The position numbers and the translations under genes are program-made. 56,292 bases of DNA from Elusimicrobiota bacterium (GTDB lineage: Bacteria; Elusimicrobiota; Elusimicrobia; Elusimicrobiales; UBA9959), in the NCBI GenBank assembly GCA_009773155.1, contig WOVA01000006.1, positions 1 to 56,292 on the forward strand, written 5' to 3'. Below, piece after piece: positions 31,141-39,471 of the stretch. Position 1 is the stretch's first letter; each line of letters starts with the position of its first letter. The notes beneath the pieces are model-generated. The model worked only from the letters and a program-made list of their open reading frames with translations. It was not told the DNA's origin and did not search any database.

Positions 31141-32172
31141 TCAGGTGCCGGGCGCTATGTCGCCGGTCCCGAAGATCACTTCCGAATTCTCCCCCACGTT
31201 GAGCTTGTAGCGGCGGCCCAGGACCACCGCGCTCGGGCCTATCAGCGAGCCGGCCAGGTTGATGTCCGAGACCTGGGCCTCCTCGTTTATTATCGAGTCC
31301 GAGATTATCGACCGCTCTATCCGGCAGCCGGGCCCGACGGAGACGTGCGGGCCGATTATGGAATCGCGCACCTCCGCGCCGGGGGCGATATAGACCGGCG
31401 GCACTATCAGGGTGCCGGACGCCTTGGGGACACTGTGCCGCATGGTGCCCCCGGCCCCGCGGCCGAGTATAAAACGGTTGGTCTCCAGCAGCGTCTCGGG
31501 CTTGCCGCAGTCGTACCAGCCCTCTATCTTTACCGGCTTTATCCGGTGCCCTCTCCTGACCATCATGGCCATGGCGTCGGTGAACTGTATCTCGCCCCTG
31601 GTGGTGGTCCCGGAATCAACCAGGCGCTGCAGGCTGCCGTAGAGCTGCGAGGAATTGCGGAAGGAATAGATGCCGACGATGGCCAGGTTGGTGCGCGGCT
31701 TCTCCGGCTTCTCGACCATGGCCGAGATATAGCCATTCTTCACCTCGACGACGCCGAAGCGGCGCGGATCGGGCACTTCCTTGACCGCGATGCAGTCCTC
31801 GCGGCCGCCCAGGAACTTCGACAGGTCGGCCGAGAGGATGGTGTCGCCCAGCATCACCAGCATCGGCCCCGTCACCCTGCTGCGCGTCATCCAGATCGCG
31901 TGGCCCAGGCCCTTGGGCTCGGGCTGCTCCACATAGTCCACGTCCAGGCCCGGGTAGGCGGAGGAAACATAGGTCTTTATCTTGTCGCCCAGGTAGCCCG
32001 TGACCATGCAGATCTTCTTTATGCCGGCGGCGGCCAGATCGTCGAGGATATGCCCGATTATGGGTTTATTGCCCACGGTGAGGAGTACCTTGGGATAAGT
32101 ATAAGTGTGAGGGCGCAGCCTGGTGCCGGCGCCGGCTACGGGAACCACGGCGGTAAAATCGCTTTTCTTCAT
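31141..32172 (-). CDS. Sugar-1-phosphate nucleotidyltransferase with left-handed beta-helix tail
   Basis: A 343-residue enzyme of the glucose-1-phosphate thymidylyl/uridylyltransferase group. The N-terminal Rossmann domain has VVPVAGAGTRLRPHTYTYPK, the nucleotide loop and the Lys that contacts phosphate; VMLGDTIL is the metal site. From about residue 252 a hexapeptide-repeat beta-helix follows (GTLIVPPVYIAPGAEVRDS, then IIGPHVSVGPGC). A degenerate family A palindrome encodes GGTMRHSVP at residues 241-249, exactly in the linker between the two domains. The product is a nucleotide sugar for surface glycans. AGGGGAGG precedes the start. Confidence 0.88.
   Translation of the reverse strand: MKKSDFTAVVPVAGAGTRLRPHTYTYPKVLLTVGNKPIIGHILDDLAAAGIKKICMVTGYLGDKIKTYVSSAYPGLDVDYVEQPEPKGLGHAIWMTRSRVTGPMLVMLGDTILSADLSKFLGGREDCIAVKEVPDPRRFGVVEVKNGYISAMVEKPEKPRTNLAIVGIYSFRNSSQLYGSLQRLVDSGTTTRGEIQFTDAMAMMVRRGHRIKPVKIEGWYDCGKPETLLETNRFILGRGAGGTMRHSVPKASGTLIVPPVYIAPGAEVRDSIIGPHVSVGPGCRIERSIISDSIINEEAQVSDINLAGSLIGPSAVVLGRRYKLNVGENSEVIFGTGDIAPGT
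31426..31452. repeat. Family A palindrome, copy 5 (degenerate, inside the nucleotidyltransferase gene)
   Basis: GGGGACACTGTG, CCG, CATGGTGCCCCC: three differences from the consensus. It keeps the 27-base length and the frame used in the other genes, reading GGTMRHSVP. Its decay suggests an older insertion. Confidence 0.85.
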
Positions 32173-32183
32173 AACAACCTCCC

Positions 32184-33386
32184 CTATTCTTCGGTTATCT
32201 GGCGGTAGACTTCAGGAAAACCGGGGGCCTCCTTGACGGCCCGCCCGGCGTACATCCTTGAATCCCAGAAATTATCGCGCGCGAGCACGGTCCGGTAATC
32301 CTTCAGCGAGTCCTCGCGCCTCCCCATCAGATCAAAAGCCTGCCCGCGCCTGAGATAACAATAGGTGACCCAGCCCTTGGCGGGGTAAGCGGTGTTCTCT
32401 ATCCCCTGCGTGAACCAGGCGGCGGCTTCCGCGGGCTTGTTGAGCGCCAGCTTGGCGTCGCCGGCCGAGAGATAGACCAGCGAGAGCTGCTGGGACAGCC
32501 AGGGATGCTTAGTCCCGATATGGGCGGTAAGGAACTTCATGCATTCGTCGAAAGCCCGGTCCCATTCCCGGGAGTGTATGAGGGTCAGGATCTCGCCCAG
32601 CCAGAAGAAGGCGTTCTCCGGGTCGCTCTCGCGCAGCAGCCGGGATTCCGCCATCGCGGCCTTGAGGTCCTTCTCGTGGCGGGTCAATATGTCTATCAGG
32701 AATATCCTGGCCTCGGTCGGGAAGAACCTGCCCTTCTCCATGGCCAGCCTTACCTGCTCTATGCCGCGCTCCCTGTCGCCCCGCACGAATATCAGCGCCG
32801 CCACGCCCAGCGCGCCGGGCAGCGTATCGGCGTAATAGTCGAAGATGCCCAGGCCGAGGTAGGCGTCGTAGAGAGCGGGGTTCAGCTCGACGCATTTCCT
32901 GAGCAGTTTCCTGCCCCTATTGCCGCTGACATAGGACCGCCACCAGCTGCGCTGCAGGGCGAACCAGCGGCCTTTGAGGCCGTGCGCGCTGCCCAGGAAG
33001 AACAGGGCATGGTCCCTGCGGTCCCCGGACTTCAGCATCAGTTCCGAAACCTTGACGGTCTCGTCGGCGTGCCGGAGGAAGAGCGCCTCGTAATCGGTCG
33101 AGCTCGACTGTACGTCGAAATTCTGGGCCGCGCGCCACCAGTAGAGCGCCGTCATGGCGAAATACCCGGCCGGGTGGGAACTGGAAACGTCTATGACGCC
33201 GCGGAAGATCTCCTCGGCCGCGTCGAACTCCAGCCTGTACATCAGCGCTATCCCCTCGTCGTAAGCCGCGTCCAGCTCAGGCCCCAGCGTGAACGGTTCC
33301 GGGCCATTGCCGTTGCCGGGCTCGGCCGCGCCCGATGTGACCGGAGCCAGGAAAGCCAAAAAGAGGAATATCGAGGGAAGTCTCAT
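32184..33386 (-). CDS. Exported TPR-repeat protein, unknown function
   Basis: A 400-residue protein with a signal peptide (cleavage near TSGAAEPG, about residue 20) and then helical repeats throughout; ALYDAYLGLGIFDYYADTLPGA and the late KDYRTVLARDN with CYLRRGQAFDLMGRREDSL are typical TPR units (each shown here only in part). Such proteins occur as periplasmic or outer-membrane scaffolds. No enzymatic motif seen. It lies 11 bases upstream of the sugar nucleotidyltransferase gene on the same strand. Confidence 0.75.
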   Translation of the reverse strand: MRLPSIFLFLAFLAPVTSGAAEPGNGNGPEPFTLGPELDAAYDEGIALMYRLEFDAAEEIFRGVIDVSSSHPAGYFAMTALYWWRAAQNFDVQSSSTDYEALFLRHADETVKVSELMLKSGDRRDHALFFLGSAHGLKGRWFALQRSWWRSYVSGNRGRKLLRKCVELNPALYDAYLGLGIFDYYADTLPGALGVAALIFVRGDRERGIEQVRLAMEKGRFFPTEARIFLIDILTRHEKDLKAAMAESRLLRESDPENAFFWLGEILTLIHSREWDRAFDECMKFLTAHIGTKHPWLSQQLSLVYLSAGDAKLALNKPAEAAAWFTQGIENTAYPAKGWVTYCYLRRGQAFDLMGRREDSLKDYRTVLARDNFWDSRMYAGRAVKEAPGFPEVYRQITEE

Positions 33387-33414
33387 TGCTTCAGCCTATC
33401 TTACCAAAATCACG

Positions 33415-33696
33415 CTACACCAGCGCGGCGGCCCCCAGCAGCGCCAGCACGACGAAGGCGGAGAGGGCGAAGAGATACTGGCGGGCGCGCGCGTAGCCGT
33501 AGAAGAGCGCCGCCACTCTGGCGGCCGGAGTGACCAGAAGGATCAGTACGCCCGTGCGCGAGAACGTCTCGCCTGCCGGGGCGCCGCGCCAGGCGGCTCC
33601 GAGCAGGAAACAGAGCGCGCTGAGCAGCACGCCCGCCTGCAGGACGCGCTGTATCAGTTTTGAAAGGTCCTTCTCGGAGTAAGTCTCTTTCACCAT
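33415..33696 (-). CDS. Small membrane protein of the DUF1634 type
   Basis: A 93-residue protein with three hydrophobic segments (about 18-34, 46-62 and 72-92) and the layout of DUF1634 proteins, which are commonly encoded next to TauE/SafE permeases. Here it overlaps the TauE/SafE gene by 7 nt, which supports the assignment. It may be an accessory subunit of that permease; function otherwise unknown. Confidence 0.8.
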   Translation of the reverse strand: MVKETYSEKDLSKLIQRVLQAGVLLSALCFLLGAAWRGAPAGETFSRTGVLILLVTPAARVAALFYGYARARQYLFALSAFVVLALLGAAALV

Positions 33697-34538
33697 ATCA
33701 GCATCTTCACCGCTATTATCAGCAGCGCGGCCGAGAAAACCATCTGCAGCCTCTCGGACCTGGCCTTATAGAGGAGGCTCATGCCGGCGAAAGAGCCGAT
33801 CAGAACTCCTGCCACTATGACGCCGCAGATGTCCGCGGGGATATGCCCCTTGCGGTAATAGACGAAGGCGCTGGCCGCCGCGGAGACGCCTATCATGAAA
33901 TTGCTTGTGGCGGCCGCGGCCTTCATCGGCACGCCGCAGAGCATGGTCATTACGGGGACCTGCACCACGCCGCCGCCCAGCCCCAGCAGGCCGCTGAGGC
34001 CCCCGCCGAAAAAGGAAAGGAATGACGCCGGCAGGACGTTCTTAACGGAATAACTTCTGCGGCCGTTCATCGAGTGGTCGAAGAACTCCGAGTCGAATGA
34101 AGAGGGATGAGAGGGGACACCATGCCGCATGGTGTCCCCGGGAGCGGCGCGCAGAGCCGCCCTCCCCCTGAAAAACATGGAGAAAGATATCGGCAGGAGC
34201 GCCAGGGCGAAGGCCGTCTGCAGAACACCGGCGGGCAGCCGGCTGGCGATGAGCGCCGAGAACAGGGAACCCAGCGCCATCGTGGTCTCGAAGACTATGC
34301 CGAGGCGGAGGTTGGTAAGGCCGCGCTCCACGTTGACCGAAGCGACCGCGCTGGAAGCGGCGGCGATGGCGACAAGGGAGGCCCCGATGGCCTGGTGAAT
34401 GGGCAGGCCGAAAGCCAGCGTAAGCAGCGGCACGGTGAAGACGCCGCCGCCTATGCCCAGCGCGGAACCGAGCACCCCGACGAAAACGCCGAAACCGCCG
34501 AGCAGCAGCGAGCCCTGCAGGGAATGCGGGTCCATCAT
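33690..34538 (-). CDS. TauE/SafE family permease
   Basis: A 282-residue membrane protein with about eight helices and the duplicated TauE/SafE motif: GSALGIGGGVFTVPLL in the first half and GLLGLGGGVVQVPVMT in the second. The family exports sulfite, sulfoacetate and similar anions. A family A palindrome encodes GDTMRHGVP at residues 134-142, in the loop between the two halves. The start at 34538 overlaps the patatin stop (ATGATG over TGA); the frame extends to 34607 without support. It is coupled downstream to the DUF1634 gene. Confidence 0.9.
   Translation of the reverse strand: MMDPHSLQGSLLLGGFGVFVGVLGSALGIGGGVFTVPLLTLAFGLPIHQAIGASLVAIAAASSAVASVNVERGLTNLRLGIVFETTMALGSLFSALIASRLPAGVLQTAFALALLPISFSMFFRGRAALRAAPGDTMRHGVPSHPSSFDSEFFDHSMNGRRSYSVKNVLPASFLSFFGGGLSGLLGLGGGVVQVPVMTMLCGVPMKAAAATSNFMIGVSAAASAFVYYRKGHIPADICGVIVAGVLIGSFAGMSLLYKARSERLQMVFSAALLIIAVKMLIW
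34113..34139. repeat. Family A palindrome, copy 6 (inside the TauE/SafE gene)
   Basis: Perfect 27-bp copy, loop CCG on the plus strand, in frame as GDTMRHGVP on the gene's sense strand, between the two symmetrical membrane halves of the permease. Confidence 0.95.
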
Positions 34539-35467
34539 CCCCGCGACTCCAGCCCGGCGATGAAGTCCATGGCCGCCTTCTCGCCCACCTCGAAAGCCCG
34601 GCGGCACTTGGCCCCCTGAAGCTCGAGTATGCCCATGCCCAGGTCCTCCTGCGGTTTGAGCAGGTGGACCTCGGGGCTGGAGCGTATGAGCACCCTGGAC
34701 TCATAGATCTTCTGCGAATGCACCGCCAGCATCCGTCTGGCCTTGTTCTCAAAGAAACTCATCCAGCCGGTCCCTTTGAAATTGATCTCCTCCTCGCGGG
34801 AATTGCTCAGCATGATAACGGTCCGGCAGCCCTCGAGGACGTTGAGATTTATCGTCGCGAGGCCTATCACTCCGCCGTCGACCAGGTGACGTTTCTTCCC
34901 CTCGTCGAACCAGGTGACCGGCGGGAACACCGACGGAATGGCGCAGCTCGAGATCAGGGCGTCGTTGAACGCAATCTTCGAGCCCCCTGCCTTGCCGTCG
35001 AACCTGAATATCTGCGGCAGCCGGCGCTCCACACAGTGGCTTATAACGTAGAAGACGGTCTTGCGCGCGAAAGGCAGGTCCCTGCCCCCCAGCCAGGAAC
35101 CCACCAGCGCGTAAAGCGGCTCCGCCGAGAAGAGGCTGAACTTGGCCAGCTGGTCCTGCATCCGCTGGCCGGCGCGGGCCAGGGGGCCGCCGGCGGACAT
35201 ACCCGAATGGAGGTCCAGCGGCATCCGCCGGTAGGAGGGCCGGGGCTTGAGTATCATCTCGGGCCGCATACCGGCCCAGATATCCTCCAGCTCGTCGGTG
35301 CGGCCGAAGCAGTACGCGGCGCCGTTGAGAACCCCGACGCTGAACCCGGCCACCGCGTCGGCCTCCAGCCCGGCCTCGGCCAGGCGCGAGAGGGCTCCTG
35401 ATTGCCAGGAACCAAGCGCACCGCCGCCGCAGAGAAAAAGGCCCACCGGCCTTTTAAGTTTCAGCAT
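34535..35467 (-). CDS. Patatin-like phospholipase
   Basis: A 310-residue patatin/RssA-type acyl hydrolase. The oxyanion-hole loop CGGGALG (13-19), the nucleophile elbow GFSVG with Ser43, and the dyad Asp in HLVDGG are all present. ALISSCAIPSVFPPV is also typical of the family. It probably acts on phospholipids or other acyl esters in the cytoplasm or at the membrane. Its stop overlaps the TauE/SafE start. It is transcribed divergently from the antiporter operon. Confidence 0.92.
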   Translation of the reverse strand: MLKLKRPVGLFLCGGGALGSWQSGALSRLAEAGLEADAVAGFSVGVLNGAAYCFGRTDELEDIWAGMRPEMILKPRPSYRRMPLDLHSGMSAGGPLARAGQRMQDQLAKFSLFSAEPLYALVGSWLGGRDLPFARKTVFYVISHCVERRLPQIFRFDGKAGGSKIAFNDALISSCAIPSVFPPVTWFDEGKKRHLVDGGVIGLATINLNVLEGCRTVIMLSNSREEEINFKGTGWMSFFENKARRMLAVHSQKIYESRVLIRSSPEVHLLKPQEDLGMGILELQGAKCRRAFEVGEKAAMDFIAGLESRG

Positions 35468-35490
35468 TGCTTTTTACACCCGCCGATAAA

Positions 35491-35519
35491 TTGAATAGAA
35501 TATCTGTCCGGAGACTAAT
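35491..35519 (+). promoter_or_regulatory. Weak promoter candidate for the antiporter operon
   Basis: TTGAAT, a 17-base spacer and ACTAAT lie in the 71-base divergent gap; the small inverted repeat ATTGT/ACAAT (35518-35530) follows. The -10 match is poor. Confidence 0.28.
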
Positions 35520-35538
35520 TGTAGCACAATTGACGAAA

Positions 35539-36057
35539 ATGAACTTTATCTACACCGCCGCCGCCATGTTCCTCTTCTGGCTCGCCCTTTCGGGCCAGTT
35601 CACGGGCCTGCTGCTGGCTTCCGGGGCCGCCGCCGCCGTCTTCGTCGCCGCCCTCGCGCGCGGCGGATCAGGGCGGCATTCGCCGCAGTCGGTGCCGGAA
35701 GCACTGCGACCGGCCGGACCCGCGCTGCCCGGGCCCACGTTCCTGCTGCGCCTGGCGGCCTACCTGCCCTGGCTCTGCTGGCAGATAGTCCTCTCCAGCC
35801 TGGACGTGGCCTACCGGGTCCTGCACCCGGCTCGGCCTATCGATCCCCGCGTCATAAAGATAAAGAACCCCTGCCGCACGCCGCTGGGCACGGCCCTGCT
35901 GGCCAATTCCATAACCCTCACGCCCGGCACCGTCACGCTGGAGGTCGGCCCCGCCGAACTGGTGGTGCACTCGCTCTCCGCTGAGTCGGCCGCCTCGCTG
36001 CAGGCGGGCGGGATGCAGCGCCGGGTGCTCCGCGTCGAAGGGGACTCCCGTGTTTGA
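35539..36057 (+). CDS. mnhE: Na+/H+ antiporter subunit E (MnhE/MrpE; MbhA-like)
   Basis: A 172-residue subunit of an Mrp-type antiporter. It shows two N-terminal membrane segments (7-23 and 24-40), a third region (FLLRLAAYLPWLCWQIVLSSLDVAYRVL, quoted in parts as LPWLCWQIV and LDVAYRVL) and the conserved cytoplasmic part with NSITLTPGTVTLEV. A family B repeat encodes about residues 42-60 (GRHSPQSVPEALRPAG), a loop after the second helix; removing it would give the usual length near 155. The start at 35539 (MNFIYTAAAM) is the family start; the frame extends to 35467. First gene of a ten-gene operon. Confidence 0.88.
   Translation: MNFIYTAAAMFLFWLALSGQFTGLLLASGAAAAVFVAALARGGSGRHSPQSVPEALRPAGPALPGPTFLLRLAAYLPWLCWQIVLSSLDVAYRVLHPARPIDPRVIKIKNPCRTPLGTALLANSITLTPGTVTLEVGPAELVVHSLSAESAASLQAGGMQRRVLRVEGDSRV
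35664..35718. repeat. Family B repeat, copy 2 (inside mnhE)
   Basis: About 55 bp, in the orientation reading GRHSPQSVPEALRPAG, opposite to the orientation used in dnaX and glcF. It contains the GCGGC-ATTC-GCCGC hairpin. Confidence 0.92.
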
Positions 36058-36307
36058 AGCCGCCGCCCTCGCCGTACTGCTGGCCGCGGCCATGGCGCTG
36101 AGCCGCGCGCTGACCGGCCCCAGTATATACGACCGGATACTGGCCGTAAACGTGATGGGGACCAAGACCGTGACGCTGCTGGCCCTGATAGGGTTCATAT
36201 ACGAAAGGCCCCATTTCCTGGACATAGCGATAACCTACGCCCTGATAAATTTCATCGCCACCATAGCCTTCCTGCGGTACAGGGAGCGCGGGGACCTGCG
36301 CATATGA
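36050..36307 (+). CDS. mnhF: Na+/H+ antiporter subunit F (MnhF; MbhB-like)
   Basis: An 85-residue protein with three membrane helices, the family length. The conserved ALTGPSIYDRILAVNVMGTK and the later LDIAITYALINFIATIAFLR segment (quoted in parts) match MrpF. It is part of the membrane antiporter complex. It overlaps mnhE by 8 nt and mnhG by 4 nt. Confidence 0.92.
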   Translation: MFEAAALAVLLAAAMALSRALTGPSIYDRILAVNVMGTKTVTLLALIGFIYERPHFLDIAITYALINFIATIAFLRYRERGDLRI

Positions 36308-36630
36308 CGGAACCCGGCCTCCTGAGGACCGCCGCGGCGGCGCTGCTGCTGGCGCTGGGCTGCCTGGCGATGATATCGGCTTCCGTTGGCATCCTGCGCT
36401 TCCCCGACTTCTATTCGCGCATACACCCGGCCGGCAAATCCGACACACTCGGGATAGCTTTCGTCCTGGCCGGGCTCATGGTATGGGAAGGCTTCACCCT
36501 TGTCAGCCTTAAACTGCTGATCATACTCGTCTTCATGCTGATAGCCTCCCCGACCGCCACCCACGCTCTGGCCAAGGCCGCTTTCCTCGACGGCCTCAAG
36601 CCCTGGAAAAGAGGCGGCGATGGCGCTTAA
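36304..36630 (+). CDS. mnhG: Na+/H+ antiporter subunit G (MnhG; MbhC-like)
   Basis: A 108-residue protein with three helices and the MrpG signature LRFPDFYSRIHPAGKSDTLG. It overlaps its neighbours by 4 and 11 nt, consistent with coupled translation of the complex. Confidence 0.93.
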   Translation: MTEPGLLRTAAAALLLALGCLAMISASVGILRFPDFYSRIHPAGKSDTLGIAFVLAGLMVWEGFTLVSLKLLIILVFMLIASPTATHALAKAAFLDGLKPWKRGGDGA

Positions 36631-37168
36631 GTTCGTATTCCTTTTCATTCTGGTGGTCTGCGCGGCAGCCGCCGTACGGGCGCGCGATCTGCTCTCCTCC
36701 GTCATACTTCTCTGCGCCTACAGCCTCGTCATGACGCTGACCTGGACGCAGCTCAACGCCGTCGACGTGGCGCTGACCGAGGCCGCCGTCGGCGCCGGCA
36801 TAGTCACCGTACTGCTGATAGCCGCGCTGGGCCGGACCGTCAGCCTCGAGGAGGCACCCGCGCCGGCCGCCGGAGGCGCGGCGGCCGCTCTGCGCCGCGC
36901 GCTGCCGCTGCTGACCGTGCTCTGCACCGGGGCCGTGCTGGTCTACGGCACCCTGGACATGCCGGGCTATGGAGACCCCTCCGCGCCGGCCAACACTCAC
37001 GTCGCGGCGCGTTACATCGCGGGCTCCGTTCCCGAGACGGGGATAGTCAACTTCGTCACCGCCATACTGGCCTCCTACCGCGGCTACGACACTTTCGGCG
37101 AGACCACGGTGATCTTCGCCGCCGCCGTCTGCGGCATGCTGATATTGGGAAAGGGGCGCAGGAAATGA
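36620..37168 (+). CDS. MrpA C-terminal-like subunit (MbhD + MbhE domains in one protein)
   Basis: A 182-residue membrane protein. The first 75 residues match the DUF4040/MbhD unit (LLCAYSLVMTLTWTQLNAVD, then ALTEAAVGAGIVTVLLIAAL), and the rest matches MbhE, the C-terminal part of MrpA (TGIVNFVTAILASYRGYDT, then FGETTVIF). In Mrp these are fused to the large MrpA pump; in archaeal Mbh they are two genes. Here they are joined but separated from any pump subunit. Position between mnhG and mnhB is as in Mbh clusters. Confidence 0.87.
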   Translation: MALKFVFLFILVVCAAAAVRARDLLSSVILLCAYSLVMTLTWTQLNAVDVALTEAAVGAGIVTVLLIAALGRTVSLEEAPAPAAGGAAAALRRALPLLTVLCTGAVLVYGTLDMPGYGDPSAPANTHVAARYIAGSVPETGIVNFVTAILASYRGYDTFGETTVIFAAAVCGMLILGKGRRK

Positions 37169-37599
37169 AAGCCAGGCGCGCGGACAACCCCGTTACGGAG
37201 ACGGTCAGCGCACTGCTGATACCCTTCATGCAGATATACGCCCTCTACCTCATCGCCCACGGCGACCTGGGGCCAGGCGGCGGCTTCCAGGGCGGAGCCG
37301 TCTTCGCCGCCAGCCTGGTACTGCGGGCGATCGTCTTCGGTCTTGACGCGGACGAAGAACGGCGCTACGAGCGCCTGGCCGGCGCGTGCGCCTCCGCCGG
37401 CGTACTGCTCTACGGCGGTATAGGACTGCTCTGCATGCTGCGCGGCGGCGCTTTCCTCGACTACAAGGCGCTGCCTTTCGCCGATCCCAAGACCGCCTAT
37501 CACCTGGGCGTTTACGGCATCGAGCTGGGCGTCGGGCTGGCCGTGGCCGGCGCGCTGCTGCTGCTTTTCATGAAGACCGCAGGGAGCCGCGATGATTGA
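37165..37599 (+). CDS. mnhB: Na+/H+ antiporter subunit B (MnhB; MbhF-like)
   Basis: A 144-residue protein with four helices and the MrpB signature YLIAHGDLGPGGGFQGGAVF. It overlaps the preceding gene by 4 nt and mnhC by 8 nt. Confidence 0.93.
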   Translation: MKARRADNPVTETVSALLIPFMQIYALYLIAHGDLGPGGGFQGGAVFAASLVLRAIVFGLDADEERRYERLAGACASAGVLLYGGIGLLCMLRGGAFLDYKALPFADPKTAYHLGVYGIELGVGLAVAGALLLLFMKTAGSRDD

Positions 37600-37954
37600 G
37601 TTCATAGCGGGAAAGTACAATTACTGGATCTATATCATCTTGATGATGATAGGCTTCTACGCTATCATCGCCAAGGGCAACCTGATAAAGAAGATCGTCG
37701 GGATAAACATCTTCCAGACCGCGGTATTCCTGTTCTACATCTCCATCTCCAAGGTAAAAGGCGGCACCGCCCCCATCCACTGGGACAAGGCGGTCATCTA
37801 CGATAATCCCCTGCCGCATGTGCTGATACTGACCGCCATAGTCGTCTCGGTCAGCGTGACCGCGGTGGCGCTCGCGCTCATCATCAGGATACACAAGGAA
37901 TACGGCAGCATCGAGGAAGACAGGATACTCAGGAGCAGGAGGGAGAAACTGTGA
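37592..37954 (+). CDS. mnhC: Na+/H+ antiporter subunit C (MnhC; NuoK-like)
   Basis: A 120-residue NuoK/MrpC homologue with three helices. The conserved region from YAIIAKGNLIKKIVGINIFQ to the end of helix II and PLPHVLILTAIVVSVSVTAV in helix III match the family. It overlaps mnhD by 4 nt. Confidence 0.93.
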   Translation: MIEFIAGKYNYWIYIILMMIGFYAIIAKGNLIKKIVGINIFQTAVFLFYISISKVKGGTAPIHWDKAVIYDNPLPHVLILTAIVVSVSVTAVALALIIRIHKEYGSIEEDRILRSRREKL

Positions 37955-39471
37955 CGGAACCCGTCCTCTCCCTGACGCAGCACATCCCCGCCCTGCTCGT
38001 GCTGGTGCCGCTGCTGGCTTCGGCGATCATCCCTTTCTCCCCCGCCCGCCTGAGGCGCGCCGGCGGGACCGTGGCTCTCCTGGCCAACGCCGCGGCCCTG
38101 GCGCTGGCTTCCGCCCTGGCGGTGGAGACTTTCCGCCTGGGCCGCGTGACCTACAATTTCGGCGGCTGGGCGCCGCCCTGGGGCATAGAGTACGCGGTGG
38201 ACCCGCTGGCGGCGATAATGCTGCTGCTGGTGGCCTTCGTGTCCTTCGCTGCCGCCGTCTATTCGCGCGCGGCCGCCGGCGCCGAGATAGCGCATGAAAA
38301 GCTGCCCTACTACCACTCCGCCGGCCTGCTTCTGGTCTCCGGCCTCTCCGGTATGATCATAACCGGCGATGTCTTCAATCTTTATGTCTTCCTGGAAATA
38401 GCCTCGCTGGCGGGCTACGCGCTGATCGCGGCCGGCCGGCGGCGCGACGCCCTCGTCGCGAGTTTCAATTACCTGATACTGGGCACCATAGCGGCCACGT
38501 TCATCCTGCTGGGCATAGGCTATCTCTACATGGCCTCCGGCACGCTCAACATAGCCGACCTGCGCGAGCGGCTGCCCCATATCTATCACACCAAAACGGT
38601 CCTCACCGCCTTCGCCTTCCTGATGGTCGGCTTCAGCATAAAGACCGCCCTGTTCCCGCTCCACATCTGGCTGCCCGACGCCTACACCTACGCGCCGTCG
38701 CCGGCGAGCGCGCTGCTGGCCGCCGCCGGGACCAAGGTCGGCGTCTACGCGATGCTGCGCGTGACCTACACCGTCTTCCGGCCCGAGTTCAACGCCTCCG
38801 TGGTCCCGATGAAGACGATACTCCTGGTCCTCTCCTCGGCGGCCATCATCTACGGCGCCGTCATGGCCATAGCCCAGAAGGATATCAAGAGGATGCTGGC
38901 CTGGTCCAGCGTCAGCCAGATCGGCTACATCGTACTGGGCGCGGCCATAGCCTCCCAGTACTCCCTGACCGGCAGCCTGCTGCACATGATAAACCACGCG
39001 CTGATGAAGGCGGCGCTGTTCATGTGCGCCGGCCTGATGCTGATCTCGACCGGCGCGGAAAAGATCTCCGACCTGCGCGGCGCCGCCGCCAGGATGCCGC
39101 TGACGATGGCGGCTTTCACCGCGGCGGCCGTTTCGATGACCGGCATACCGCCCACTCTGGGTTTCATGAGCAAATGGCATATCGCGCTCGGCGCGGTGGA
39201 GGCCGGCCTCTGGGCGGTAGTCCCGGTGGTGCTGGCGGGCTCGCTGCTGACGGGCATATACTTCTGGAAAGTGATAGAACCGGCCTACTTCGCCGCCCCG
39301 CCGGAGGGCCATATCCCATCCGGGCGAGGACAAGCGCCGGACACTCCCGCCCCTTTCTGGGCGGCCGCGCCGGCTGCGGCGCTGGCCGGGCTGGGCGTGC
39401 TGCTGGGCCTGGCGGCCTGGACGCCGGCGGCCGGCGCGGCGCGCGCCGCCGGGGAGCTGCTGCTCAAATGA
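37951..39471 (+). CDS. mnhD: Na+/H+ antiporter subunit D (MnhD), first pump subunit
   Basis: A 506-residue antiporter-like protein with about 14 helices, homologous to NuoM/NuoN/MrpD. It has the proton-channel region KTALFPLHIWLPDAYTYAPS, the MAIAQKDIKRMLAWSSVSQI segment and the helix with MINHALMKAALFMCAG. It ends in a Pro/Ala-rich tail. It overlaps the next pump gene by 4 nt. Confidence 0.93.
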   Translation: MTEPVLSLTQHIPALLVLVPLLASAIIPFSPARLRRAGGTVALLANAAALALASALAVETFRLGRVTYNFGGWAPPWGIEYAVDPLAAIMLLLVAFVSFAAAVYSRAAAGAEIAHEKLPYYHSAGLLLVSGLSGMIITGDVFNLYVFLEIASLAGYALIAAGRRRDALVASFNYLILGTIAATFILLGIGYLYMASGTLNIADLRERLPHIYHTKTVLTAFAFLMVGFSIKTALFPLHIWLPDAYTYAPSPASALLAAAGTKVGVYAMLRVTYTVFRPEFNASVVPMKTILLVLSSAAIIYGAVMAIAQKDIKRMLAWSSVSQIGYIVLGAAIASQYSLTGSLLHMINHALMKAALFMCAGLMLISTGAEKISDLRGAAARMPLTMAAFTAAAVSMTGIPPTLGFMSKWHIALGAVEAGLWAVVPVVLAGSLLTGIYFWKVIEPAYFAAPPEGHIPSGRGQAPDTPAPFWAAAPAAALAGLGVLLGLAAWTPAAGAARAAGELLLK

